Assembly (NCBI GenBank): GCA_030522415.1
Contig: CM060126.1
Coordinates: forward strand, 9,925,352-9,989,351
DNA: 64,000 nt
Reading direction: 5' to 3'
Origin: Channallabes apus
Taxonomy: Eukaryota > Chordata > Actinopteri > Siluriformes > Clariidae
In this document: positions 36,898 to 49,035 of the stretch, one piece after another
Position numbering within the stretch: position 1 is the first letter of the stretch
Layout of the letters: the number at the start of each line of letters is the position of its first letter
Translations under genes and position numbers: made by a program
Notes under the pieces: generated by a model
Seen by the model: only the letters and a program-made list of their open reading frames with translations
What the model was told of the DNA's origin: nothing
The model's database searches: none

Positions 36898-38214
36898 AAA
36901 AGATAGCAGACATTGCTCGTTGTTTTAACATGAATCATTATAAAGAACCTTGTATTGCAATATACTGTGTATAGCCAATTGTATTAGTACCCTAGTACCT
37001 AAAAAATGTTTGCTAAACTTACGAACAAATTAGACTTATGAACAAGGTCTCTCAATGAAACTTGTTTGTATGTTGGGGACTTGCTGTATTCTAGAAAGCA
37101 ATGTACATTTTCACACACCTTGAACCTGTATCAGCCGCTTTAACGGTCATGATACACCTGTTAACCATTAAAGCTAAAGCAAATAACTCTCTTAGGACAG
37201 AGAGTGGTGAATGTGTAAGAAGCAGGCTGCTTAGATAATCACCTTATTTAATTTCAGTACCACATTGACACAAATCCTCACGTAGTCAGAGGTGAAACAG
37301 TGTGTTATGCAGCGAGTAACAAGCTCCTAATTAATAACCTCTTCATCACTCAATGTTTCCATATCAACACCCATGATCCGATTCTCTTTAGATTTATTCA
37401 CTGTTAGCTATGCTGAAGGTATACTGTACACACAGCTATGGACATGCACAGATCATTCCTTTCTACTGAGGACTGACACTCAGCAAGCACACAAAGCAAT
37501 AAAGGATAAAAAGGGGATTAAATGAAACATACTGCCATTGTCACGCTAAAGGCCAAATGTTGGCCTAGAAGCAGATGGATGAAATCGAGCCATTACACTT
37601 CATCCCTGGAAGGCTTTCTCCTTTTCTTCACTGCCATTCTCATAGACTGTGACTCTTTCCACATCATTATTGCGATTATGTCCCTTTCTTGGATATCACA
37701 GCATATATATAGCTGCGATTTTCCAATACATGATTAAATTCCGAGTTGAAGTCGATACTATCTGCTTTGGCTTCAAATGAGAAAATATGACCTTGAGGAT
37801 ATAATACACACCTTAGTGGAATCAGTAATAATATACTTCTATTCGTAGTGTGCACATTTATTCAAGTACCCAGTTGGGGAAAGGACAGTATTTAAATACA
37901 GGAACCACTATTCAGGTACCTGTTCTGCCCTACATCCAGAGGTGTACAAGCCAAACCGTGACTTTTGATTGTGCAGAATAACAGAGAACAAGTTCTTAGT
38001 GTAAAAAAACTACCATTTACAAATATGTGTCACATGATTGAGATCATCAAAAAAATAAAAAATAAAAAATTATACTACACAAAGATCTCCCAGGCAAATA
38101 TTAAATGCAGTTTGTGAAAAAGAACCCAGAACATCATCTAAAGTAACTGCAGGCATCACTTGCCTTAGTCAAGGACAGTGTTCATGATTCAACAATAAGA
38201 AAGAGACTGAACAA
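36898..38214. other. Anonymous stretch
   Basis: No supported gene or recognised element; one TACTGTA at 37422. Confidence 0.45.
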
Positions 38215-39050
38215 AAATGCTTGATTGTAGTTGTTGTCAACAAGGGTGGCACAACTAGTTATTTGGTTTAGAGAGCAATTACATTTTCAACATAGAGCCG
38301 AAGTTCATCAGTTCACCTTCGAGTTTCAAGGTGAAAGCCACTGTGCCCAAAAAGAACACAACAGCTCGTCTCACATTTGCCAAAAAACAACTATTCTCCC
38401 CAAGACTTCTGTCTCATCAGCCCACAGAATATTTACTTAAAAAGTTAATCTTTGTCAAAAGTGTGTCCTTTTACATCTGCCGTAAAACTAAGCATGTCAT
38501 ATGCAACATGGTGGTGGTAGCATGATTATATGGGGCTGCTTTGCAGCTTCAGGACCTGGACGACTTGCCATAATTGGAGTTTGTGACCTCAAGCACAAGC
38601 TGACTTGAGTTATGCAGCAGGACAATGACCTGAAATAACATACCAGTAAGTACATCTTTGGTTGGAATGGCCTAGTCAAAGTCCGGACTTGAATCCTATT
38701 GAGATGCTGCGGCATGACCCTAAACAGGGCGTTCATGTTTGAAAGCCCTCCATCCATCCATCCATCCATTTTCTTCCGCTTATCCGAGGTCGGGTCACGG
38801 GGGCAGCAGCTTCAGCAGGGATGCCCAGACTTCCCTCTCCCTGCCCACCAATGTGGACGAATTAAAACAATTCCGCAAATATGATTGGGCCAAAATTCTT
38901 CCACATCGTTGGGAAAGACTCATTGGCAGTCATCGAAAATGCTTGACTGCAGTTGCTGCCAACAAGAGTGGCACAACCAGTTATTGGGTTCAGAGAGCAA
39001 TTACTTTTTCACATAGAGCCAGAGAGGTTTGGACAGTTGTTTTCTAATTA
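38215..39050 (+). pseudogene. Tc1-like transposase remnant with nested LINE tail
   Basis: Around 38,505-38,575 the forward strand reads HGGGSMIIWGCFAASGPGRL, the Tc1 catalytic-region motif. From 38,655 it reads W-P-S-Q-S-P-D-L-N-P-I-E, the segment with the third acidic residue. After an insertion at about 38,755-38,847, the C-terminal part resumes (VDELKQFRKYDWAKILPHRW, 38,860 on). It has frameshifts and stops throughout. The 5' part (38,240-38,480) is rearranged: sequence like the 3' end (GAGAGCAATTACATTTTC) also occurs at 38,271. Confidence 0.82.
38755..38847 (-). mobile_element. LINE 3' end (Rex3/RTE-like) inserted in a Tc1 element
   Basis: It begins with (CATC)n, i.e. a (GATG)n tail on the minus strand, followed by TTTTCTTCCGCTTATCCGAG and a GGTCGGGTCACGGGGGCAGC block. 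(GATG)n tails are typical of Rex3-type RTE elements in fish. Only the 3'-terminal ~90 bp is present. It interrupts the Tc1 frame between the catalytic and C-terminal parts. Confidence 0.6.
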
Positions 39051-39149
39051 ATAGATCAAATAATAATTTAAAAAATGCATTTCTATTTACTCAGGTTAAT
39101 TTTGTATAATATTTAAATTTGTTTAATGATCTGAATCATTAAAATATCA

Positions 39150-39625
39150 GAATATCAGTTAAAAAAATTCTTTGAAAAAATCAGGATCGTAATCCCCTGC
39201 TACACTAATGCACTTATCCCAGCATTTCGGTAGTGCTTTTATACCTTCTAAGCAGAAAGTTTTCTCCTGCATCACATCTGAAACACTGGCCCCCCAGGAA
39301 CTCCTACAGTGGTCCAAACATGTGGAAATGACTTGGAGCAAGGACAGGACTATATGGCGGATATGGCAATAACAATAATAATGAACGATTGTGTGTACAG
39401 TACAGTTCCCACAGACTTTTCTGCAAGCTGGGACAAGTAATCTGTCGATTTTCAAGGATCAGTGGGCTCCGAGCAACCCCGACCAGGATCGTTCTTCACA
39501 GACGTACAGTCTTCTTCGAATGTCTCCTCAGTTTACTATGCTTGAAGTCTTCTGGAAATGTCAGTCAGTTTTATACCTTCGTTCACGAGAAAAGTCTCGG
39601 TTTGACTTGAGCGCCTATTGGATTA
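39150..39625 (-). pseudogene. Mariner-like element remnant, reverse strand
   Basis: The minus strand carries the C terminus WDKCISVAGDYDPDF (39,170-39,215), typical of mariner transposases (WxKCIxxxGDY). The minus-strand start is at 39,585-39,620 with terminal repeat GGCGCTCAAGTCAAACCGAG. The middle is deleted. TACAGTA at 39,396 is a 5-bp gain against the sister copy at 9,129. Confidence 0.8.
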
Positions 39626-39784
39626 AAAAGAGAAGCAAGGGCTGGGATTTTTTTGCAGAACAGAGCAGCACTATTGGTGTGTGCAAGTTGAAGGTACAGT
39701 ATGCATCAGGCAAAATAAATCTTAGGTGCAGGCTGGTCTCACTTATGCTGGCGGACATGAAGGCAGCAGTACTGTACATGATAT

Positions 39785-40040
39785 TTCATCCATTCATCCT
39801 CAGTAACCAATTTATCACAGTCATGGAGCTGGATCCAGAACCTTTCCCGAGTGTAAGACAGGAATACACAATGATGGGACTATAGTCCATCTCACAGCAC
39901 GAAGGCAACTTGCATTTCAAATTTTTCTTAGTCTGAAACTTTTTTTGTGAGGTAGGAGAAAACCAAGAGAACCTGGAAAAAAGTCCACATGGACAGACAG
40001 AAAGCTGAGCTCAGCTGTGACAACATGCCACCCAGACTAG
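39785..40040 (-). mobile_element. Old V-SINE relative, reverse strand
   Basis: TCATCCATTCATCCTCAGTA-type start (39,786), GGAGCTGGATCCAGAACC (39,825) and a degenerate core GAGGTAGGAGAAAACCAAGA (39,950) followed by GTCCACATGGACAGACAG. This is a more diverged subfamily than the other copies. Confidence 0.6.
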
Positions 40041-40935
40041 TTAATACTGTGGGTAAGGAAAATACACACATGAGACCACGCTGGTCATCATAGCATTATT
40101 ATAACAAGTGTTACAGCTATAATAAACACTCTTTCCCGCACCGGCCACTCCCTTTTGCTCTTCTCTCACTCAAAAAGAAAGCATAAACTCCTCTTTCCTG
40201 AAGACTTTTCTGCACTAATAAACTTTGCAAAACACTGAGACTGTTAAAACACTTACAAACAAGACTTCATTCATAACTGCATATAATTTCATCTTAAATA
40301 ATGTATTTAAACAAAACATCACATCAATAATTATACAGTCTCCTTCATTATTTCATGAAGTAGACTGCATAATTCATTACTGTTTTTTTATCTGTTTACT
40401 ATACTGCATAAACAAAATGAGTGCAGTAATATAACCTCTTGTTCATGTTATGTGCACCTTCCAATCGAACAGATTTGAGAAATGCAGTGTACAGTACTAC
40501 CTGCTACGCTGCCTAAAAGAACACAAAATAATGAAAATAAATTAATGTTGTACTTTTTTTTTTTTTTTTTTGTAAATGATTTATCTAATTTTCAATCCAT
40601 CGTTTGATATTCATGTTTGTGGATGCTGACTGATCCAATATACATGTGACTCACACGGACTCTGTGACACAGCAGACTATCTGAATGTATAGACATGGAT
40701 GTGGCATGTGACGTATTCAAACACGAGTGCCAAGTAATGCTTTTGGCTAGCTATGTCAAATATCAGACCAGAAAATGAATGAGCGTTGCTCAGTCAAGAA
40801 AAAGCTTGTGATCAGGAATTATTAAAATGCTTCTGCAGCTTTCAGGATTCTTTAAAGCCGTAAAAATGAGAAGGAAGGAGAGTCAAGCTCATCAATGGGT
40901 GGAAGTCAAGCGATAAATAGCACTGTCGACCATAA

Positions 40936-40966
<31 letters not shown>

Positions 40967-41377
40967 GGAAGACCGTTACCTGAGCAGTATGTGTGTGTGC
41001 GCGCTCGTGTGTGTGTCCATGTGATTTGCAGGCCTCGCCAAGGCCAAAGAAGCAGCTACTTCGATATTTTGTTTTTATGCTCTTATTGTTAATGTTTCTG
41101 TAAACAGGTTGTGTAATACAGAGTGGAATCTTATAATTATAAGTCACAATGACTTATGTGTGTGGTTGCTATTATATGAAAGCATTGTTAAAACGGAATA
41201 CACATCTTGTAAAGAAAACTTGAATCAGATTTATTATTATTCTTTCATTGCAGCAATGCGCTTGTGTTATTAAAGGTGATTAGATTTATTGTGAGACTCT
41301 ATTATGGGGTCTACAAAACCTTTCATGCCCAGCGATTAATGGCAGGTTAAGGCGGTACTGGCCAAGTTTCTTTTCGA
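40041..41377. other. Anonymous stretch with (CAGA)n
   Basis: A (CAGA)n microsatellite lies at 40,939-40,968; a T-run at 40,554-40,571. No supported gene. One TACAGTA at 40490. Confidence 0.55.
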
Positions 41378-41610
41378 TCCATCCATCCATTATCTACAGT
41401 ATAAGTCTTATCCTGTGTAGGGTAGTGCTGAGATATCCCTGGTTATTTACAGTAGGATATAGTGTAAGCCAGGGTACAGCAGGGAAACCATGATGCACAG
41501 GGAGAACATGAAAACTCCACATGCACACAGACTGGAGGTGAGGTTTAAACCCTCATCCCTTGAGGTGCGATGCAACCGAGCTAAGTACTAACCCAGCACG
41601 CAATCCCATT
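41378..41610 (-). mobile_element. V-SINE relative, reverse strand, degenerate
   Basis: Tail (CATC)n at 41,378-41,390, then CTTATCCTGTGTAGGGTAG (41,407), core ACAGGGAGAACATGAAAACT (41,497) and CACACAGACTGGAGGTGAGG (41,523). Two TACAGTA words (41395, 41448) lie in the tail region. Confidence 0.72.
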
Positions 41611-42448
41611 CGATAGGACTACATTAAAAGTCCTAACCTACAATAGACACACATCAGTGGCACTGCAATTGTAACCACTGCAACTGTAAAGTCCTTTGAA
41701 ATATTGAGCTGACATCCACTAAATCGTTACTGTAAATTCAATATTTTCATTATTTCCAATATACTGTGTGAGACCAGAGGAAAATTTCTGTCTAGTACGG
41801 GCATCGGCATCCCTCGCTATGAGATTAGTGGCTGGAGGGTGATACTGCGGGAACTTACTTTACAAGCCACAGAAACACGATCCTGTCCGATATCATCAAC
41901 GCTGCTCTATATTTTTAGGCCTCATGTTACACTCGAGGCTGATATGTCTAAAAAGGTAGAATTATCAGCACATCTGGTACTAGGTAACCCTTGGCATTTG
42001 ATTATGCAGCAGTGGGTTTCAACAGGACAGCAGGTGACTTATCAGATGAGACATCACTAGTTGTTGCCTGGGGACGGTACAGTGAATAGAATACAGTAGG
42101 AGTACAGTAACGAAAACTGGAGATAAATAATGTCAGATCTGTTTTCTGTTTTTATCTTTAGTGTGATGTAGAAATCACATCAATTGGCAAAAAAAAAAAC
42201 AAAAGCAAACTTTTTACAGCAAACAGCCTGGTTGCACAAGTGTGTAGTCCACATTTATAAAATGGCATGTGACCGTGTTCAGAACTGACTCATATATCAA
42301 AGTACAATAAGTGCATCACATCTATCATCGACAAAGTGGTTTTGATCAACACGAAATAAAGATTAACTGTTTTTGTAGGATTTTCCTTTTCTTTTTTAAC
42401 ATTTTCTTGATTTCATCTGTGAGCAAAAAAAATATACAACATTAATGA
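41611..42448. other. Anonymous stretch
   Basis: No supported gene. Three TACWGTA words (41728, 42092, 42103). Confidence 0.5.
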
Positions 42449-42458
42449 TACCTCGCTC

Positions 42459-43576
42459 AAAAAAATTAACATGGCTACCTTTCACATGTACTAAAATGTA
42501 ATATGTGTTTTGTACATAATAATTTCATGTTTCCAAGCTAAACATGAATAAGTTATGTTGTATTTGCATGAAACTCAACAACTTAACATTTACTAGATTC
42601 AATCATGTTGAGATAAACCAACGAGATCTTGTCAATTTGAAAACCGGAAATAGCAAAACCGGAAATATCGCGAGAAGACATCGCGAGAAGAGAACACAGA
42701 GAAGACAAACGTTGGCGGGCTTGTGGAAAAGGTAAGCAGGAATTAATTCCCATCTTTCTAAATAGAAATGAAATACTGAACATAAATGTCACCTTTTGTT
42801 TAGCGATGTTTAGTCACGTTATTTTGGTTTAAGTTGTTACTTGTATTTTTAATCATACTTAAAATACCGACGGTTATATGCGCGTGCTTAATCTGTGGTT
42901 CGGTTCTGGTTTCGGTCTGTTCTCATGAGTTGTGAAGCGAGAGGAACAAAGTATAAATATTGTTCATTTGCTAAATTAAGTATCATGAATTTTAATTGAC
43001 TATCCATCTCTGTATTTTTTCACAGGAGTTTGTGACTGAAAGTGTGTCTGCATCTGACTTCAGGAGTTTCCTGACCAACTGGATCTAACGGTCATATTTA
43101 AAAGTCATAACGTACAGTTATAAAGTACAAAACGTTTCTGTTGGTGTTTTTTTTTTAAATTAATACTTATTTGTGGTGTTTTATGTTTTGTACATCTTTT
43201 CAAATTGAGACCTCATTTGTAAGTTGCTCCTGGTGTAAAATAAAAATATCCGTTTTATCCCGTTTGTCTGCTTCCTTCCATCACAGAATTCTGTTGACCA
43301 GGGCTTAAAATTTAAATTTTTGAGTTGGATCAACTTCATTTACAACTGAAAAATTTGTTGTACCAACCCTATTCATTTATGTTAAAAGTATTAAATAATG
43401 TTGGACGCAGCTGTAGTAAATAAGTTCAATGAACCTAATAACATTACTTTGACGGAACCTAAAAACATTAAGTTGGGCCAACAAAATTGCTTAATGCTGA
43501 ACGAAAGCCATTAAATCAGGTGGAAATTCTTTCCATAATTTAATCATGTTCATTCAACGAGTTATTTTTTTGAGTG
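42459..43576. mobile_element. TIR DNA transposon, ~1.1 kb, unclassified
   Basis: The right end reads GTTATTTTTTTGAGTG (43,561-43,576); the left end begins with the complementary CTCAAAAAAATTAAC pattern. A 10-bp direct repeat TACCTCGCTC flanks it at 42,449-42,458 and 43,577-43,586. The left TIR seems to have lost a few bases against the duplication, so the true target duplication may be 8-10 bp. No transposase frame. A CpG-containing block (42,640-42,730), a GTAAGC donor-like site at 42,731 and a pyrimidine tract plus CAG at 43,010-43,025 suggest an exon-intron-like transcript; AATAAA occurs at 43,240. No TACWGTA word inside. Confidence 0.7.
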
Positions 43577-43639
43577 TACCTCGCTCATGAACGGATGGAG
43601 AAGGGTACAAAATAATTTCCCCATTACATTAAAATGGAT

Positions 43640-44140
43640 TTACCATGGAAAACCGGGAACGCCATCATCAAGCAATAAAGAAAATGAGAAACCACAGCAA
43701 TTTTACCAAGAAATGGACATCCAGCAAAAAAAAAAAAAAAAAGATGAAAAGAGAAGATGAAAACTTGACGCTGCCATGACACCTATGACATTAAAAGAGC
43801 TGCAGGAAGATCAGGCACGTACTGGTTAATCCCTCCAAGTGACAGAAATCTCATATATACTTCAGATGTCTGGATGGCAAGATAGGATGTCTACACAGAA
43901 GTGCTTGCTCAAGGAAAATGTGTGATATGGTCTGATGAGACAAACATTCAAACAATTTTGAATGACATGTTTTGCATAAAAAAAAAAAAAAAAACAAGAC
44001 AGCTTTCACCAAAATAATTCCATACTCAATACCTATGGATAAGCTTGGTTGTGACAGCATCTTACTATGGAGGCACCATACTGTATATCTATAAATTCTT
44101 ATGAAATCCTGTGGGATTACTTGAAGAGCTGTCAACAGGA
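43640..44140 (+). pseudogene. Tc1-like transposase remnant, heavily decayed
   Basis: Near 43,925-43,950 the forward strand reads IWSDETNI, matching the Tc1 motif with a catalytic aspartate (VLWSDETKI). Flanking text (43,690-43,730 KKWTSSK-like; 44,020-44,110) follows Tc1 order in broken frames. TACTGTA at 44,079. Confidence 0.62.
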
Positions 44141-44789
44141 AAACACTTCACAATTTCATAGATGAACACTTTTGCAATGAACAGTGGAATAAAACTAAGA
44201 AATCAAGATTAAACTCTTAGACAAAAAGATCTAATCATGTACTATAAGCAAGAAGGGCAAAAACAAAGAAGGGGGCAAAATCTGACTTAGCAAATCCTAG
44301 CAAGTGAAAATATCTTGTATATAGTAAAACGTGTGCACTACTTTCTTTAATAAAATGTTAAACTAGTAAAACAATTAAAACATTATTTTGTTATGTATTT
44401 GTTAGCACATTATTAAAACCTGAAGTGAAAGTGGTGAATTGGGAAAGACTTTGTGGCCTGGATCACTTAAACACTTGAAGTTGCATCATAAATAACAGTA
44501 TAAAAGCCACGTTTAATAGAGAAAATAAATCCAAAATGAAATGGGCGTGGCTATGCAAGTCACTCAACAGTGTCAATCAATGTGATAGTTTACTGTATAT
44601 ACACCGAGAATGCGGAAGACACAGAAACTACCGTAATGCACCTAGAAACCGCCCAAATCCTCACAAAACACAAATAAACGTGTAACACAGCATGGCTTCC
44701 AAATAAAAGGCAAGTAGACTATGAAAACTGAACCTTCAAACATGACTGGACAGATCGTGTAAAATACCAAAATCAAAAGGACACTGTTA
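44141..44789. other. Anonymous stretch
   Basis: No supported gene; one TACTGTA at 44591. Confidence 0.45.
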
Positions 44790-45275
44790 CGTGTTAAAAT
44801 CAAAATGTTGAGTAAAAGCGTAATGGACTTGTGAACAGTTATGTGCTTGATTTAATAATCTACTTTCAAATATGCTACTAATAAGCTACTTTCTCAATCT
44901 AAACAAACACCTGCAACAAAAGTTATTAAATAGAAAAGCTAAACTGAATTTTTTTACTGGGAATACTAAAGTTACTTAAATAACAGTGCTGAATTGGTAT
45001 AAGTGAATTTTAATGCAAGTCATTTTAAGACAAAACTTTATCCTTATTCGATCTACTTTTTCGATTTCTTATCTATGATTCACTTTTCAAATACGGAACA
45101 AGGAGTGTATTTGACTGATGAGGGAAGAAGTACAATTTAATGTAAAAAAGGCATAAACGTAAACTTCTATATCCCTGTAACAAGCTGAAATGACTGTATT
45201 CAAAATCGTACCAGGAACTAGGTAGATATTGTACTATTTTTTTATATATATAAGCACCAATCCAATGGGAAAAAA
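44790..45275 (+). repeat. Long inverted repeat, left arm
   Basis: It aligns in reverse complement to 48,555-49,035, about 0.45 kb at roughly 70-75% identity by eye. Anchors are GAACAGTTATGTGC, CAAACACCTGCA, TTTTAAGACAAAACTT, TTTTTCGATTTCT and GGAGTGTATTTG. Spacing between arms is about 3.3 kb. Whether the arms are TIRs of one large element or two copies of a repeat is undecided. A partial third copy of the GGGAGTGTATTTGGC end lies at 45,308-45,345. Confidence 0.78.
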
Positions 45276-47073
45276 AACAAAAAACTTATGTGAACTTACA
45301 ATTTCAGGGAGTGTATTTGGCTCATGACAAAAGAAAGACAACTTAGCGTAAACAAAGTATAAATTACTCAACCTTACAACATTTTATTACTTTGTACAGT
45401 ATTAATAAGTTAGGCAGAGAGTTCTTCCATACAAAAAGACAGGCAGACATGTCCTGTATGTGATCTTCAACCTGAAATAATAATATCACTGATTACATTA
45501 CTGCTGATCAAATTTTTAGCTTTACCCTTTTAAATATTTCTACAAAGTCTTTTTTCGTCAACGTCGCGTACTAATGCTAGTTCATACTATAATTACCAGC
45601 AGCAGGTTATCCTTTTTGAAGCTAAATGTTAACAATTTTTTTTACAGAGAATTATGACAAATTTCTTGTAAATGAGAAAGTTAAAAATAAAATCACAACT
45701 ACCTCATCCGAGCAGAAGTCTCATTAGAATCCAAATGGAGCAAATGCCATGTGCAGATTTTAAACTCGCATTTACGCACTGACTCATTCCATTCACACCA
45801 ACAGGACAAAAACCTCATTCAGTCCTTAATTTCCATAACGTTCTTTAAACTAAGATATGATCCTGTGGTTGCCATCTTAACCATGATATGCTGATCAACT
45901 ACACATTGACAAAAACAAACAAACAAAAAAACAAAGTCAAGTGGGATAAATATTCTCTTATCTGTCATTATTACAAACTGCTTAAAGCGTCTTCCATCTC
46001 ATAATCACACACTTGTTTCAGCTTCTATGAATTCTAATTATCAAGCTGTTGATTTTCGATTTATTCACATAACTCATCTAAGCCTAATATTTGCTGCTTT
46101 TCACATCCGCCTCTCACTCATCACTATAATACAAGTAAAAGCCGTTTAAAAAAACAAAAGGACTAAAAGGCTTGGATTCAGATTTATTTTATAATATTTT
46201 ATGATCATTTTGAATTTGATAACACTACTATACTATAGCAGCTCCTTGAATATAAAAGTACTTACTGTACGTGTGCTGCTTTGCAATTTACTGAAATTCA
46301 TGTACTGAAACATGATGAAAACAACCATTTGGCTTAAAAATGTGTTGCTACTGTAACTCTTATTTAACAGGGCTTCATAGCAGTCTTAGGGCCTGACACT
46401 TGGAATAGGATTCTTTAGAAGATTCTTTAGATCAAGACTATAATGCACATAATCGCTTTTGTAAATTGCTCCAGATAAGGACTGCCAAATACTATAAATG
46501 CACATGTAAATGTAATAAAGACTGAACCTTGTGGAGGTTCATGGTTATAAGTCAACTGTACTGTACTGTAACTACTAATACATGCCAAATATACGTACAA
46601 AGTCATAAAGTGGAGAATATTGATGACACTTACTATAAAGCATTGAAAACATTCACTAATGGATATAATGTACACCAAAATAGTGAGACAAAAGTAAAAG
46701 TTCATGTCTTAATCACATTTTCAAACATTTTTACTAATGACTATTATGATAAGAATAATTTGTTATTTTATGCAATTAAATTGCTATACAACAATCAACA
46801 TTTAATATGAAGTCCTTTATTTTTCAAAACCTGCTGAATCCAGTTGGGCGTAGAGTCAAAAAGACTTTTTGTCATTCACGCAATCCAAAACAATTGATTG
46901 TTTCTTAAAGATTACACACAGAAGACGGTTTCTTGACCACTACTGCCTGCTTCACTATTGTCCAACATGTCTCATTGCCTTTACGTCTGGAGATGATCCA
47001 GGCCATGGCTCCAGAAGCTGAGTACCACTGTTACATACAGTATGTTTTTCAGTCAATTAGCACATCTCTTTAG
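45276..47073. other. Anonymous stretch between inverted-repeat arms
   Basis: No supported gene. TACWGTA words at 45395, 46263, 46349, 46559, 46564 and 47036; the pair at 46,559 forms TACTGTACTGTA. Confidence 0.5.
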
Positions 47074-48048
47074 TAGGGTTGGGTACTGTTTGGTTTTTTT
47101 ACGATACCGGTGCCAAATCGATACTTTGAAAAGGGTACCGGTGCCAAAACGGTGCCTGAACCGATACTTTTAAGCCACAAAATTATAGTGGATGACTCAA
47201 GAATGAATTTTTATTGAACAAAAAATTTTTATGCTTAAAATTGAACAATATATTAAAAGTTTAAAGTATATATGAATATGTAAAAGTAATTCCTTTGCAG
47301 TAATTTCACCATATTTGCCTTTTCTGTCAAAATATGCCTTCTTTCCTGACTTATTGCCCTGCACGGGACATGAAAGCAAGATTTGCATTTTGCTATTAAC
47401 GTTACATTATCCTACTACTAACCTGCGGAAAGGCTGCTGTCGTCATCATAATCAGTGACTCCTTTTTGCTACAGTTGGTGTGACTGGGACTGAGGGTCGT
47501 CCACACCGATAGCGCCAGCTGTTGTCCACAAGCTGTTAAACACGGTGCCTCCCTCTGCTTTTAACTTTATTCCGTCAGCCCTCGAATGTTTCATTAGATT
47601 TGACGTGTTTCCGACTTTACACGCAACTGCTGTGAAACATTCGCTGCACGTCGCGGTGTCGGAATCCTTTCTTGTGAAATACAGCCACACTTTCGACCGT
47701 TTAGTTTTAGGCATTTTGACGAAAGTTGTTTAATTTAACAAGCTAAGATAGCAGTAGACCGCCTGCTGCCGTCAGAGCGAGTGTAACGTTAGTTGCTGCA
47801 TTCACGCGCATATCGGATGGTCTCTCATTTCCGGATGATTTGTGCTTTTAATTTTTTTAATTTAATCTAATAAACTATTAATCTACAAAAATATATGAAT
47901 CTAGAGAACAAATATTTCAATCGACAGTTCAGGCGTTTAAGTGGCACCGAAATGAGGCACCGAAATTCGCGTTCTGTTTCAGTCCGGTACATACCGGTTC
48001 TATAGGTACCGGTCCCATATTGGCACCGGTTTTCGGTACCCAACCCTA
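47074..48048 (-). mobile_element. Complete non-autonomous hAT element carrying a BED-finger exon
   Basis: The ends are TAGGGTTGGGTAC (47,074-47,086) and GTACCCAACCCTA (48,036-48,048), a perfect 13-bp inverted repeat. An exact 8-bp target duplication CTCTTTAG flanks it at 47,066-47,073 and 48,049-48,056. The reverse strand encodes an intact BED-finger start (see 47,469-47,714) but no catalytic or hATC part fits in 975 bp, so it is an internal-deletion derivative. No TACWGTA word inside; words lie just outside at 47,036 and 48,062. Confidence 0.95.
47469..47714 (-). CDS. BED zinc finger N-terminal fragment of a hAT (ZBED-type) transposase
   Basis: An 81-codon frame starts MPKTKRSKVWLYF and carries a BED finger: the aromatic VWLYF at residues 9-13, C-S-E-C at 23-26 (CxxC), and N-L-M-K-H at 39-43 supplying the distal histidine; the other distal ligand is not obvious in the short spacing. 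It stops soon after (residue 81), well before any RNase-H-like catalytic core. BED fingers bind DNA, often transposon ends. In the parent element this would be the first coding exon. A truncated protein could act as a DNA-binding repressor of transposition, but that is speculation. Confidence 0.7.
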   Translation of the reverse strand: MPKTKRSKVWLYFTRKDSDTATCSECFTAVACKVGNTSNLMKHSRADGIKLKAEGGTVFNSLWTTAGAIGVDDPQSQSHQL

Positions 48049-48554
48049 CTCTTTAGCCTCATACAGTAATCTACGTATAACTGATTTGTAAAATCACCTG
48101 TTTCATGCATAACAAGACTATAATACATGGCAAGTGTTGTCTTAACATTTTTCGCCATCACTACAAAAGAACATTACAAATTTCTGTCCCCAGTATACAT
48201 GTTCATATTGAATATGGGGTGGAGAATAATTTGTTTCTGATTTGTTCGCTACTTCGTTGGCAATAATAGGTAACTTGTGATCATTAGAAAACAAATGTAA
48301 TTGATTTATTATTCTGGAGAAACTAAATGTTATGTGGGCCATGAAGTCATACTGTATTTTAAAAACTAGCTGAAGTACCTGTTCGTTGATGGGAAAAGAG
48401 TTTGTAGAAATAGTTAAAAGGGAAAAGCTAAAAATAAGCTGATCAGCTTACTTTAATCAGTGATATTATTATTATTAATAAAGATGAACTCCTACATTTT
48501 TTTAAACTAAGTTTACACAATTTAGTTTGTTGCGACAACGCTATACAGTATACT

Positions 48555-49035
48555 ACTGGTTTCCACTAGATTGGTGGCTAAAAATTAGAAAATTGAAAAA
48601 AAATAACTTTACCTAGTTTATAACAAGATTTTGAATCTACTGTCATTTCATTTTGTTACAATCAATACAAAATATAAGAGAGTATATAGAAAAGTTTATG
48701 TTGTACTTCGTCATCAGCCAAATACACTCCCTGTTCAGTAATCAGGGAGTGAATCACAAATGAGAAATCGAAAAAGTACTTTGGATAAAAATTAAGTTTT
48801 GTCTTAAAATAACTCAATTGTGTTAAAATTTCACCTCAGTGCTGTTATTTCAGTGAAATTATTAAGTAATCGCTGTAAAATTATTCAGTTAAGCTTTTCT
48901 AATTAATATCTATTGATGCAGGTGTTTGTTTACAGTGAGCAAGTGGCTTATTAGTTGCTCATTTTAAAATAGATTATTAAATCCAGCACATAACTGTTCA
49001 TATCATTATTACTTATTACACAACATTTTAATTTA
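48555..49035 (-). repeat. Long inverted repeat, right arm
   Basis: Partner of 44,790-45,275, in reverse orientation, with AAATACACTCCC at 48,720 and the complement of GAACAGTTATGTGC at 48,986-48,999. It runs directly into the 146-bp tandem repeat. Confidence 0.78.

Noticed and set aside
39391..39885. 164-codon forward frame
   Set aside because: Antisense to the mariner remnant and continuing into unrelated sequence.
40939..40968. CRISPR-like direct repeats
   Set aside because: A simple (CAGA)n microsatellite without spacers; the window is vertebrate.
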